From contig CAMIVY010000001.1 in NCBI GenBank assembly GCA_946402275.1, positions 209,624 to 273,623 of the forward strand: a DNA stretch of 64,000 bases, read 5' to 3'. The DNA is from an uncultured Prevotella sp. (GTDB taxonomy: Bacteria > Bacteroidota > Bacteroidia > Bacteroidales > Bacteroidaceae). A program made the translations under genes and the position numbers. Below, piece by piece: positions 54,068-62,875 of this stretch. A model generated the notes under the pieces. That model was given only the letters and a program-made list of their open reading frames with translations, had not been told where the DNA came from and made no database searches. Position 1 is the stretch's first letter; the number at the start of each line of letters is the position of its first letter.

Positions 54068-54415
54068 TCTTATCCTATCTGCTGCCTTGACCAACCGCTC
54101 ATCAGCCAGAATGGCCTTACGGGCCATAAAGCATAAGATGGCCGCAATGAGGGGGAAGCAGGCAACAATTGGAAGATTGGGATCTGCCTTGCCTTGATGG
54201 ATAAAGGCTGCCAAGAGGATGTACCATCCGAAATGGAGCAGGATGCTCACCAAGCAAAGGGTGGCCTGACGGGGACGCCTCTTATATATAAATATGGTGT
54301 AAAGGCTGACAGCAGAGGCTAACGCCTGCAGAACGAAAAGAGGCCACGACAGCCAAAACACCAGTCCCAAGATGGCAGCCACCAACAGGAACAGGGTTTG
54401 TTTGCGCTGTATCAT
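54065..54415 (-). CDS. DUF4293-family membrane protein
   Basis: 116 residues from the ATG at 54415 (MIQRKQTLFLL), the usual DUF4293 start; the longer frame reaches into rpoZ and is not needed. Four predicted membrane helices and a basic C-terminus. Function unknown. In Bacteroidota it commonly follows rpoZ, as here (4-bp gap). Confidence 0.8.
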   Translation of the reverse strand: MIQRKQTLFLLVAAILGLVFWLSWPLFVLQALASAVSLYTIFIYKRRPRQATLCLVSILLHFGWYILLAAFIHQGKADPNLPIVACFPLIAAILCFMARKAILADERLVKAADRIR

Positions 54416-54419
54416 AAGC

Positions 54420-54761
54420 TTATTCGAAGGTCTCCTGCTGCTGTTCACGAGCAGGGTCACGCCAGTAAATCTTATTCTCTACAAACTCCTGGGTAGCCAG
54501 CAGCGTGGGCTTGGGTAGCTTCTCGTAGTAGCGGGAAATCTCTATTTGCTCACGATTCTCGAATACTTCCTCAAGGGAGTCGTTATAGGAAGCGAACTCT
54601 GCCAGTTTCTTGGAGAGGTCTTCCTTAATCTGAATACTAATCTGATTGGCTCGCTTGGAGATGATGGAAACGCTCTCATAGATGTTACCCGTCTCGTCGC
54701 AGAGATCCATAATGTTACGTGTTACGGTGTTAACCGGTGCTTTTGATTTCTTGTAATCCAT
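54420..54761 (-). CDS. rpoZ: RNA polymerase omega subunit (Rpb6-like)
   Basis: 113 residues. APVNTVTRNIMDLCDETGNI, then YESVSIISKRANQISIQIKE is the Bacteroidota omega/Rpb6 core. Stabilises RNA polymerase beta'. bamD lies upstream and the DUF4293 gene downstream, an arrangement that I believe is common in the phylum. Confidence 0.85.
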   Translation of the reverse strand: MDYKKSKAPVNTVTRNIMDLCDETGNIYESVSIISKRANQISIQIKEDLSKKLAEFASYNDSLEEVFENREQIEISRYYEKLPKPTLLATQEFVENKIYWRDPAREQQQETFE

Positions 54762-54779
54762 ATCTTAATTTGACAATTT

Positions 54780-54846
54780 TATTATTCACTGTTCACTATT
54801 CACTGTTCACTAGCGAAGCGTTTCACTATTCACTAGCGAACGCGCC
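54780..54846. repeat. TTCACTG/TTCACTA heptamer array
   Basis: About six period-7 units, interrupted by GCGAAGCG words, between bamD and rpoZ. Confidence 0.8.
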
Positions 54847-55680
54847 TCAGTCGCCTGTGATTTTCTTGCACTTGACGATATATTTCTGGGCAGTGGCACA
54901 TTCCTTAGAGTCTGGGAACTCATTGAGGAAACCGTAGCACTCGTCCTCAGCATCACGATAACGGTCAATGCGCTTTTCTTCCGAACTGTTCTCAGCAAGT
55001 TGGAACTTGCTCTTCATAATAAGAACGGAGAACTTTTCACGGAAATCGGAATAGGGATAGGCCTTCAGGGCATTCTGTGCCGTGATAATACACGACTCAT
55101 AGTTAGACTCCGTATTAGAATTGATATTACCGAAATACCCCCCGAGGTTATAGTATAGCTTGGCAGAAAGGTATTCTTTCTGCACCAGGTTGTCCTGAAG
55201 CTTGAAGAGGGCCTGTTGCGCTTCATCACGACGGGGAGAATCGGGATAGTTGTCGAGGAAATTCTGGAAAGCATTGATGGAGGCTATGGTAGGACTCTGG
55301 TCCAGACGAGGCTCCGGAACACTTTCAAAGAGGGACTTTCCTATATAATACGAGGCCTGTTCTGCAAAATCACCCTTGGGATAGCTGCTATAATACTTGC
55401 GGAATGTGGCACTGGCAGCATCATAGTCACGGTTTCCATATTGCGCCATGCCTAACAGATAAAGGCTCTCCTGGGCATTACTACGACCTTTCTGGGCAGT
55501 CACCACCTCCTGAAGGAGCGTTGCACAGTTCTGGTACTTCCCCATGGCAAAGCACTCCTTGGCATATTCATATTTATAGGCTCTGTCCTGCGACTTATAG
55601 ACACGGTTAAACTGACTCGCACAACCCGTCAACAAAAGCGACAGACAACCTATGAGGATACATTTTATATTCATTATCAT
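54847..55680 (-). CDS. bamD: outer-membrane assembly lipoprotein BamD
   Basis: 277 residues. Lipoprotein signal with lipobox LLLTGCAS; TPR-like repeats (YEYAKECFAMGKYQNCATLL, then ESLYLLGMAQYGNRDYDAAS, FRKYYSSYPKGDFAEQASYY). Part of the BAM complex inserting beta-barrels. Start may be the first or third codon. The promoter at 55694-55724 gives a very short leader. Confidence 0.92.
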   Translation of the reverse strand: MIMNIKCILIGCLSLLLTGCASQFNRVYKSQDRAYKYEYAKECFAMGKYQNCATLLQEVVTAQKGRSNAQESLYLLGMAQYGNRDYDAASATFRKYYSSYPKGDFAEQASYYIGKSLFESVPEPRLDQSPTIASINAFQNFLDNYPDSPRRDEAQQALFKLQDNLVQKEYLSAKLYYNLGGYFGNINSNTESNYESCIITAQNALKAYPYSDFREKFSVLIMKSKFQLAENSSEEKRIDRYRDAEDECYGFLNEFPDSKECATAQKYIVKCKKITGD

Positions 55681-55693
55681 GCAATTTGACGTG

Positions 55694-55724
55694 CAAAATT
55701 ACGCAATTTCCACCAAAAAACAAA
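55694..55724 (-). promoter_or_regulatory. bamD promoter
   Basis: On the minus strand TTTG (55724-55721), 19-bp spacer and TAATTTTG (55701-55694), a textbook Bacteroidota sigma-factor promoter 14 bp before the ATG at 55680. Confidence 0.8.
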
Positions 55725-55789
55725 GTTTTTTTGATAAAAATTAGAGATTTAGCGTGTATATTAGAAAAATTTCGTAATTTTGCCAAGAT

Positions 55790-57808
55790 ATGAATTTCCA
55801 ATTAACATCAAAATACAAACCGACAGGTGATCAGCCAGAGGCTATCAGGCAACTGACAGACGGTCTGGAACGAGGTGACAAGGCCCAAGTACTATTAGGT
55901 GTTACGGGGTCTGGAAAGACATTCACCATTGCCAACGTGATAGCAAACGTGAACAAGCCCACACTTATCTTGTTACACAACAAGACACTGGCAGCTCAGC
56001 TCTATGAAGAAATGAAGGGGTTCTTTCCCGAGAATGCCGTCGAGTATTATGTAAGTTATTATGACTACTACCAACCAGAGGCTTACCTACCCCATACCGA
56101 CACCTATATTGAAAAAGACCTGGCTATCAACGAAGAAATTGACAGGTTAAGACTACGTGCGGTAAGTGCTTTAATGTCAGGTAGAAAAGATGTTATCGTT
56201 GTATCTTCTGTTTCATGCATTTATGGTATGGGAAGTCCTGTTGCCCTGAATGAAAACATCATTGAAATTCATCGCGGGCAGATATTAGACCGGAATGCGA
56301 TGTTAAGAAAACTGGTAGCCGCATTGTATGTCAGAAACGACCTAGAATTGAAACGAGGAGCCTTCCGAGTGAAGGGAGATACCATAGACATCGCCATGGC
56401 CTATAACGAGGTGATTCTTCGGGTTACTTTCTGGGATGACGAGATAGACCAGATAGAGGAACTGGACAGCGTCACCATGAGGAGGCTCGCCACCTTTGAG
56501 GAGTATAAGCTATATCCTGCCAACCTCTTTATGACCACCCAGGAACAGACAAACATTGCCATCCGACATATTCAAGACGATCTGGTGAAGCAAGTTGCCT
56601 TCTTTGAAGAGATGGGTGACCCCATCAAGGCTCAGCGCATCAAGGAGCGTGTAGAATATGACATGGAGATGATCAAGGAACTGGGACACTGCTCCGGCAT
56701 AGAGAACTATTCGCGTTATTTTGACGGACGAGAAGCAGGAGAACGTCCTTATTGCCTGCTGGACTTCTTCCCAGAGGACTACCTGATGGTCATCGACGAG
56801 AGTCATGTAAGTGTTCCACAGATAGGTGCCATGTATGGCGGAGACCGTGCGAGGAAGACCAATCTGGTGGAATATGGTTTCCGTCTGCCTGCTGCCTTTG
56901 ACAACAGGCCCTTGCGCTTTGAGGAATTCCAGGAGATGACTCATCAGGTCATCTACGTCTCTGCAACACCTGCAGACTATGAGCTGCAGGCAGCTGAGGG
57001 CGTGGTGGTAGAGCAACTCATCCGACCTACGGGACTGTTAGACCCGGAAATAGAGGTTAGGCCCACAGAAAACCAGATAGACGACCTCATGGATGAGATT
57101 CAGTCACGCATTCACAAGAAAGAGCGCATCTTGGTGACCACGCTGACCAAGCGCATGGCAGAGGAGCTCAGCGAATACCTGCTGAACCACGGCATCCAGA
57201 CAGCTTATATCCATAGTGAGGTAACGACACTGGAACGCGTGAAGATTCTGGAGAACCTGCGTAACGGAACGTTCGATGTACTGGTGGGTGTAAACCTGCT
57301 GAGAGAAGGCCTAGACCTTCCGGAGGTGTCGCTTGTAGCCATCCTGGATGCTGACAAGGAGGGATTTCTGCGTTCTCATCGCAGTCTGACACAAACAGCA
57401 GGACGTGCCGCCCGAAATGTGAACGGCAAGGTGATTATGTATGCTGATACTATCACTGCTTCCATGCAGCTGACCATCGACGAGACCATGCGTCGTCGTC
57501 ATAAACAGCTGAAATACAACGAGGAACATGGTATTACGCCTACACAGATCAAGAAGGCCCTGACCGTATCACTGGTAGAACTGGAAAAAGCCGCCAATGG
57601 ACAAGAGTCCCTTGTCACCAGCCAAAAACCCGTGGCTGCCTTTGCTGCTGACCCTATCATAGAGCGCATGACGCGTCCCCAACTGGAAAAGAGTATCGCA
57701 GAGACCACAAGGCTGATGAAAGAGGCTGCCAAGAAACTGGACTTCCTGCAGGCTGCCCAATATCGCGACGAAATCATTCGATTACAAAAAGAATTAGAAT
57801 TAAAATAA
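55790..57808 (+). CDS. uvrB: excinuclease ABC subunit B
   Basis: 672 residues. Walker A LLGVTGSGKTFT, beta-hairpin YYVSYYDYYQPEAYLP, helicase motifs through QTAGRAARN, and a C-terminal UVR motif (KKLDFLQAAQYRDEIIRLQ) that binds UvrC. Nucleotide excision repair. The TAATTTTG -7 element at 55775-55782 is only 8 bp before the ATG, so the transcript is nearly leaderless. Confidence 0.97.
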   Translation: MNFQLTSKYKPTGDQPEAIRQLTDGLERGDKAQVLLGVTGSGKTFTIANVIANVNKPTLILLHNKTLAAQLYEEMKGFFPENAVEYYVSYYDYYQPEAYLPHTDTYIEKDLAINEEIDRLRLRAVSALMSGRKDVIVVSSVSCIYGMGSPVALNENIIEIHRGQILDRNAMLRKLVAALYVRNDLELKRGAFRVKGDTIDIAMAYNEVILRVTFWDDEIDQIEELDSVTMRRLATFEEYKLYPANLFMTTQEQTNIAIRHIQDDLVKQVAFFEEMGDPIKAQRIKERVEYDMEMIKELGHCSGIENYSRYFDGREAGERPYCLLDFFPEDYLMVIDESHVSVPQIGAMYGGDRARKTNLVEYGFRLPAAFDNRPLRFEEFQEMTHQVIYVSATPADYELQAAEGVVVEQLIRPTGLLDPEIEVRPTENQIDDLMDEIQSRIHKKERILVTTLTKRMAEELSEYLLNHGIQTAYIHSEVTTLERVKILENLRNGTFDVLVGVNLLREGLDLPEVSLVAILDADKEGFLRSHRSLTQTAGRAARNVNGKVIMYADTITASMQLTIDETMRRRHKQLKYNEEHGITPTQIKKALTVSLVELEKAANGQESLVTSQKPVAAFAADPIIERMTRPQLEKSIAETTRLMKEAAKKLDFLQAAQYRDEIIRLQKELELK

Positions 57809-57815
57809 CTAAAAA

Positions 57816-57848
57816 TTGCACGAATATAAAATATAATTCGTATTTTTG
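57816..57848 (+). promoter_or_regulatory. promoter of the DUF4468-porin operon
   Basis: TTG (57816-57818), a 22-bp spacer and TATTTTTG (57841-57848), 22 bp before the DUF4468 start. Confidence 0.55.
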
Positions 57849-57870
57849 CACGAAATTAAACGAGAAGACG

Positions 57871-58494
57871 ATGAAAAAGTTATTGTTTACCATGTTCATG
57901 CTGGTGCCCATGACCTTATGGGCACAGGATAACACCTGGGAGAAACCAGAAGTGGACGAACAGGAAGAAGTTGCCAAAGCAAAGGTGAACCCTGATGCCA
58001 AATACCTGAGAGGGGCTGTTCCCGTGGTCAATGGTAAGGTATTGTTCTCCACACACATTGACGCACCAGGGAAGACAGCTGCCCAGATTTATGACATTCT
58101 TCACCAGTATATGGTGAAGATGACCAAAGAGAAGAACCAGTTGGAGAACAGCAAACTGGTGACAGAAGATACTCAGAACCATGAATTGGTAGCCAGTTTC
58201 GAGGAATGGCTGGTATTCAAGGCTACTGCACTCGTACTGGATCGCACCCGCTTGTACTATGCCCTGAAAGTGGAATGCAAGGATGGCGGTGCAGATGTGG
58301 TGATGAGTCATATACGCTACCTGTATGAAGAGGAACGCAAGCCCCAACGCTTCACAGCAGAAGAATGGATTACCGATGATGAGGCGGTGAACAAGAAGAA
58401 TACAAGACTGTATCCCGGCTCTGGAAAGTTCCGCAGAAAGACTATTGACCGTAAAGACTTCCTGTTTAACAAGTTTGAGTCGTTGCTGAAATGA
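57871..58494 (+). CDS. DUF4468 domain protein, secreted
   Basis: 207 residues. Signal peptide MKKLLFTMFMLVPMTLWAQ, then a DUF4468-type domain with VLFSTHIDAPGKTAAQIYDI and LVFKATALVLDRTRLYYALK. Common in Bacteroidales, function unknown, probably periplasmic or outer-membrane associated. Its TGA overlaps the ATG of the next small gene. Confidence 0.85.
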   Translation: MKKLLFTMFMLVPMTLWAQDNTWEKPEVDEQEEVAKAKVNPDAKYLRGAVPVVNGKVLFSTHIDAPGKTAAQIYDILHQYMVKMTKEKNQLENSKLVTEDTQNHELVASFEEWLVFKATALVLDRTRLYYALKVECKDGGADVVMSHIRYLYEEERKPQRFTAEEWITDDEAVNKKNTRLYPGSGKFRRKTIDRKDFLFNKFESLLK

Positions 58495-58667
58495 ATATCA
58501 AGGTTCTACGCAACTGGCTGAACTTCCTGTTTATCGTAGGTGCTATTGCCGGTATGTTCCTATATTATAAGGTATCGCGCGAGACAGGCATCTATGTTAT
58601 CTTAGGCTCCATGATGATTAAGTTTACGGAGTCTGCATTGAGAATGATGAAAAGAAATGAAGACTAA
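58491..58667 (+). CDS. 58-residue membrane protein
   Basis: ATG at 58491 overlaps the DUF4468 stop (ATGA) and the frame runs to TAA at 58667, overlapping the porin start at 58657 by 11 bp. It reads MNIKVLRNWLNFLFIVGAIA then an YYKVSRETGIYVILGSMMIK stretch: two short membrane helices. Tight overlap on both sides supports a real gene. Confidence 0.75.
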   Translation: MNIKVLRNWLNFLFIVGAIAGMFLYYKVSRETGIYVILGSMMIKFTESALRMMKRNED

Positions 58668-61011
58668 GAAGAGATTCCTGATACTTACCCTTGTAGCCTG
58701 CACTGTCTTTCAGCTGCAGGCTCAAGTGTATAATGAAATGGACGAGTTTGGCAACGTGACCCAAAGAAATGAGAATGGGGCGTTCAACCCCAACAACAGG
58801 GACTCGACAAAGAACAACAAGGAAATTCCCAAAGGTGTATGGGCATGGACGGTAGATAGGAGGTTTGGAGATATCCGAAAGGCAGAATTGGACACGATGC
58901 CACATCTCTATCAAAACAGCATCTATAATACGGGCATGTTTGGAGAATACAACTCGACAGGAAACAACTACACGGCCCGCATCAACCGTATTTTCATTGA
59001 CCGCAGACCGTTCAGTGAATTTTTCTTTACCGACCCATACGACTATACCACCAAAGAGCCAGAAGATTTCCTGTATCTCAACACGCTGTCGCCCTATACC
59101 AATATCAGTTATGACAACTGTGGTGACAAGCAGCATGGTGAGGATCATATTGATGCCAAATTCGGTATCAATGCCGGAAAACGACTGGGTATGGGCTTCG
59201 ACCTGGACTATTACTATGCCAGGGGCTATTACCAGAACCAAGCCCAGTCACACTTCAGAGCCTCGTTGTATGCTACGTATGTAGGTGACCGGTACCAGAT
59301 GCACTTCCTGGGATCTGCCTATCACAGAAAGGCTACAGAGAATGGTGGTATTGTCAATGACAACTATATCACACACCCTGAGCTGGAGACTACCCAGTAT
59401 TCTGAGGAAGAGATACCGACTGTCCTGTCGAGGAACTTCAATCATAACGACTCACAACATCTGTTCTTCTCACACCGCTACAACATCGGATTCTACCGGA
59501 AAGTGAAGATGACGGAGGAGGAAATCAAGGCTCGTCAGTTTGCCCAAGCCTCTGCGAAGAATAAGGAGCAACGAGAGGCCATGAAAAAAGAGGAGAGTCG
59601 GGATGAGCCGTTAGTCAGGAAGAGGAACGAGCCTGTCAAGGAGGCTCCCAAAGGAAGGCCGGAGCATGCCAAGATTATGGGTGATGAGCCAGGACAGCAA
59701 AAGGGAGCAGCAGACACTACCCGTGTCAAAGTGGAATCGCAGGAAGCGATGGACAGCCTGATGGCAGCAAAAGCCTTACAAGACTCCATCGATGCCACAA
59801 TGAAGAAAGAATACGTGCCAGTGACGAGTATTATCCATACCTTAGACCTCAACAACTATGACAGAAGGTATAATGCGGCACTGACCCCACAGGACTACTA
59901 TGCTGACACGTTCTATGATACCGACGACGAAGGAAACTTTGGAGGTGTCGGTATCAACGACAAGTATAAGTACCTGTCGGTGAAGAATACCTTCGGACTG
60001 GCCCTGCTGGAAGGCTTCAACAAATATATGAAAGCCGGACTGAAGGGTTTCGTGTCCTATGAGATGCGTAACTATAAGATGCCTGCGGTATTAGAGGGAG
60101 CTACCAACTACTATTTGGCGAAACACTCGGAGCACTGCCTGAACGTCGGTGGTCAGCTGTCGAAGACACAAGGCAAAACCTTCCACTTCAACCTGGCTGC
60201 AGAAATCGGTGTGACAGGAATGCAATCGGGAGCCCTTGCCATAGACTTCAATACCGACCTTAACTTCAAGCTATGGGGAGACACCTTAAGACTGGCTGCC
60301 AAGGCTTTCTTCCATCGTACCAAGCCCAGCTATTTCCATGAGAACTACCTGTCGAAACACCTGATGTGGAACCAAAGCCTGAGTGCAGAGACAAGGACCC
60401 ACATCGAGGGACTGTTTACCTATGACAAGACGAGAACGCAGCTGAGAGTGGCTGTAGAGGAATTACAGAACTACATCTACTACGGCATGAGCTATAATAC
60501 CACTTCAACAGGTCGCGAACAGCTGACTGGTGGTGTTTTCCAAGAGAGTGGAAACATCAATGTGATGACCGCTCAGCTCAAGCAGGACTTTACGTTGGGC
60601 GTGCTGAACTGGGAGAATGTGGTGACGTACCAGAACTCCAGCAATAAAGACGTGTTACCCCTACCCAGCCTGAACATCTTCACCAATCTATACCTTAAGT
60701 TCCGTATCGCCAAGGTGCTATTGGTAGAATTTGGCGGATGTGCCACCTATTTCACGAAATATGAGGCCCCCGACTATCTGCCGCAAATCGGACAGTTTGC
60801 CATTCAAAAGAATGCGGAGAGCAGGAAAGAAATTGGTGGCTATCCCTATATTGACGTCTATGCCAATATGCACCTGAAACGTACCCGTTTCTTCATCGCC
60901 ATGAGTCATGTGAATGCCGGATCGGGGTCGAAGGAATACTTCCTGGCGCCACACTATCCCACCAATACGAGGGTGTTAAGAGTGGGCGTGAGCTGGAATT
61001 TCTACAATTAA
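58657..61011 (+). CDS. putative porin, outer-membrane beta-barrel
   Basis: 784 residues. Signal peptide (TKKRFLILTLVACTVFQLQA), then a long beta-rich sequence with many aromatic pairs and a terminal VSWNFYN strand, matching the 'putative porin' family of Bacteroidota. A charged linker of about 110 residues (KARQFAQASAKNKEQREAMK onward, about 290-400) interrupts the barrel and may be periplasmic or extracellular. Confidence 0.85.
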   Translation: MKTKKRFLILTLVACTVFQLQAQVYNEMDEFGNVTQRNENGAFNPNNRDSTKNNKEIPKGVWAWTVDRRFGDIRKAELDTMPHLYQNSIYNTGMFGEYNSTGNNYTARINRIFIDRRPFSEFFFTDPYDYTTKEPEDFLYLNTLSPYTNISYDNCGDKQHGEDHIDAKFGINAGKRLGMGFDLDYYYARGYYQNQAQSHFRASLYATYVGDRYQMHFLGSAYHRKATENGGIVNDNYITHPELETTQYSEEEIPTVLSRNFNHNDSQHLFFSHRYNIGFYRKVKMTEEEIKARQFAQASAKNKEQREAMKKEESRDEPLVRKRNEPVKEAPKGRPEHAKIMGDEPGQQKGAADTTRVKVESQEAMDSLMAAKALQDSIDATMKKEYVPVTSIIHTLDLNNYDRRYNAALTPQDYYADTFYDTDDEGNFGGVGINDKYKYLSVKNTFGLALLEGFNKYMKAGLKGFVSYEMRNYKMPAVLEGATNYYLAKHSEHCLNVGGQLSKTQGKTFHFNLAAEIGVTGMQSGALAIDFNTDLNFKLWGDTLRLAAKAFFHRTKPSYFHENYLSKHLMWNQSLSAETRTHIEGLFTYDKTRTQLRVAVEELQNYIYYGMSYNTTSTGREQLTGGVFQESGNINVMTAQLKQDFTLGVLNWENVVTYQNSSNKDVLPLPSLNIFTNLYLKFRIAKVLLVEFGGCATYFTKYEAPDYLPQIGQFAIQKNAESRKEIGGYPYIDVYANMHLKRTRFFIAMSHVNAGSGSKEYFLAPHYPTNTRVLRVGVSWNFYN

Positions 61012-61013
61012 GA

Positions 61014-61115
61014 GAGGTAAGAGGTGAGAGGTAAGAAGTAAGAGGTAAGAAGTAAGAAGTAAGAAGTGAGAGGTAAGAAGTAAGAAGTAAGAAGTAAGAA
61101 GTAAGAGGTAAGAGG
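61014..61115. repeat. GTAAGAA/GTAAGAG heptamer array
   Basis: About fourteen period-7 units (GTAAGAG, GTGAGAG, GTAAGAA) between the convergent porin and HD genes; the longest array in the window, ending at the HD stop codon. Confidence 0.9.
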
Positions 61116-61754
61116 TTAGAGAACAGATTCCTCAGCAAAAAGGCGGTCAAAGACCTCACGCATCTTAGCGGGACTAACTATCAACGAGCGCAATTCTTCG
61201 AGTTTGCGCTCGTTTTCTCCTCCTTGTATCCAGAGATGGATATAGCCATTAACGCTGTATTTCTCGTCCATGTGTTTCATGAAACGGCGCCAATGCCCTT
61301 CGACGTCAAGTTCGGGATAGTTGGAGAGCCCATACTGAATGGTGCGGCGAATGACATGCTCTGGGTCAAGGTCACGGTCAGCCTCTGCCACAATCTTACC
61401 ATAGATGCTGCGAGGAGCCCGAGAAGCGGAAGCGCGATGATCTTCCACGGCTTCCTTCATCATCTTAATCTGCTCGGGAGAGAACCATCGCTTCAGCCGT
61501 ACATCAGCCATCAGTATCTTCCCACTCGTGATATGATGGACGGCACGAGGACCCGAGAGACCTAAATCATGATATGAAGCAACCGTATAGGCCATGTCGA
61601 TATCTGCTCCCGTGGTACGTGCTAATGCCAGGGAAGAACGGATCACACGGGTCACATGCTCCATGTTATGGGCTTTGTCAAAATGAGCATATTGAGGTAA
61701 AATCTGAGTCTCAATAAACTCAATTAAATCGAGGGAAGGATTATTTGTCATCAT
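61116..61754 (-). CDS. HD-domain phosphohydrolase
   Basis: About 212 residues from MMTNNPSL. HD metal residues: DKAHNMEHVTRV, then TVASYHDLGLSG and VEDHRASA. Probable nucleotide or phosphate-ester hydrolase, substrate unknown. A longer frame starting with a GTG near 61793 would begin upstream of the promoter and is rejected. TATCTTTG (61771-61764) gives a very short leader. Confidence 0.8.
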   Translation of the reverse strand: MMTNNPSLDLIEFIETQILPQYAHFDKAHNMEHVTRVIRSSLALARTTGADIDMAYTVASYHDLGLSGPRAVHHITSGKILMADVRLKRWFSPEQIKMMKEAVEDHRASASRAPRSIYGKIVAEADRDLDPEHVIRRTIQYGLSNYPELDVEGHWRRFMKHMDEKYSVNGYIHLWIQGGENERKLEELRSLIVSPAKMREVFDRLFAEESVL

Positions 61755-61763
61755 ATCGCTTGC

Positions 61764-61790
61764 AAAGATAAGAAAAAAAATGTAACTTTG
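61764..61790. promoter_or_regulatory. back-to-back promoters of the HD gene and menA
   Basis: TATCTTTG on the minus strand (61771-61764) and TAACTTTG on the plus strand (61783-61790) lie 11 bp apart. Each is about 8-10 bp before its ATG, so both transcripts would be almost leaderless, and the two promoters must compete for polymerase. Confidence 0.6.
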
Positions 61791-61798
61791 CACGCGTT

Positions 61799-62707
61799 AT
61801 GGACGAAAAAAATATAAAACAGGATTCATGGCAGGCCTGGTTATTGGCTTCGCGACCCAAGACACTGTCGGGAGCGATGGTGCCAGTGATGATTGGGCTG
61901 GCATTGGCCTGGACAGATGCTAAAGCGTATAGTGGCGAGGCTTTTCACGTCACAGCAGCTATTCTCTGTGCACTGTTTGCCATGATTATGCAGGTGAATG
62001 CCAACTTCATCAACGATTTCTTTGACTATGCCAAAGGAAATGATGATGCTGCCACACGATTAGGGCCATTAAGAGCCTGCACACAGGGATGGGTCCGCAT
62101 TGAATCGATGAAGATTGCTATTGCCACCACTACCATCGCAGCCTGTCTGATAGGGCTACCGGTGGTCTTCTATGGAGGAATAGAGATGTTGCTCATTGGT
62201 GCTTTATGCGTTGTTTTCTGTTTTCTATATACCACCCATTTGTCATACATTGGATTGGGAGATGTGTTGGTGCTATTGTTCTTTGGCATTGTACCTGTTT
62301 GTACCACTTATTATGTCCAGTTGCACACATTAACATGGGAGGTATTTATAGCCTCCATGGCCTGTGGACTGGTGATTGACGGACTGTTAATGGTGAACAA
62401 CTACAGGGACCGCGAGAATGATGAGCGAGATGGTAAAAACACACTGGTGGTATATATTGGAGCCGCTGCGTCGGAACGTTTCTATCTGTATCTGGGCATT
62501 ACTGCCGTGCTTCTGGGCATCACTTTCTGGATGAACGGACATGTGCTGGCATTCATCCTTCCCCTACTCTACCTGTTGCTACACTTCTTTACATGGTTGA
62601 AGATGAAACGTATCAACCATGGTAGGGAACTGAATACCTGCCTGGAAGAAACAGCCCGTAACATGATGGTTTACGGACTGTGTGTGAGCATAGGGTTGTT
62701 ACTTTAA
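61799..62707 (+). CDS. menA: 1,4-dihydroxy-2-naphthoate polyprenyltransferase
   Basis: 302 residues. UbiA-type prenyltransferase with eight or nine membrane helices. Asp-rich motifs NFINDFFDYAKGNDD and NNYRDRENDERDGKNT bind prenyl diphosphate through Mg. Makes demethylmenaquinone. Start chosen at 61799 (MDEKNIKQDSWQAWL), 8 bp after the -7 element. Confidence 0.93.
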   Translation: MDEKNIKQDSWQAWLLASRPKTLSGAMVPVMIGLALAWTDAKAYSGEAFHVTAAILCALFAMIMQVNANFINDFFDYAKGNDDAATRLGPLRACTQGWVRIESMKIAIATTTIAACLIGLPVVFYGGIEMLLIGALCVVFCFLYTTHLSYIGLGDVLVLLFFGIVPVCTTYYVQLHTLTWEVFIASMACGLVIDGLLMVNNYRDRENDERDGKNTLVVYIGAAASERFYLYLGITAVLLGITFWMNGHVLAFILPLLYLLLHFFTWLKMKRINHGRELNTCLEETARNMMVYGLCVSIGLLL

Positions 62708-62854
62708 GTAAAAATAATAGACTGCCACACCAATGGCGACGAGTACGATGGTGACAATGCTCTTGATGAGGCAAGAGGCCACTTTCTTAACGACTATGAA
62801 GCCAATTATAATCAGCACCAGCAGGGCGATATAATAGGTGATATTTGTTTCCAT
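62699..62854 (-). CDS. 51-residue membrane protein convergent with menA
   Basis: ATG at 62854, TAA at 62699, overlapping the menA stop by 9 bp on the other strand. METNITYYIALLVLIIIGFI then a second hydrophobic stretch SIVTIVLVAIGVAVYYFYLK. Two membrane helices with a short KK turn. Directly downstream of the pseudouridine synthase promoter side but read separately; no family recognised. Confidence 0.6.
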   Translation of the reverse strand: METNITYYIALLVLIIIGFIVVKKVASCLIKSIVTIVLVAIGVAVYYFYLK

Positions 62855-62875
62855 CTGTCAATTAATTTCTCTCAT

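Noticed and set aside
57595..57650. Repeat insertion in uvrB (GQESLVTSQKP segment)
   Set aside because: No clear repeat period in the DNA; UvrB linkers vary in this region.
61755..61793. Upstream start for the HD-domain gene
   Set aside because: It would begin with a GTG inside the divergent promoter; the ATG pair near 61754 fits the promoter position.
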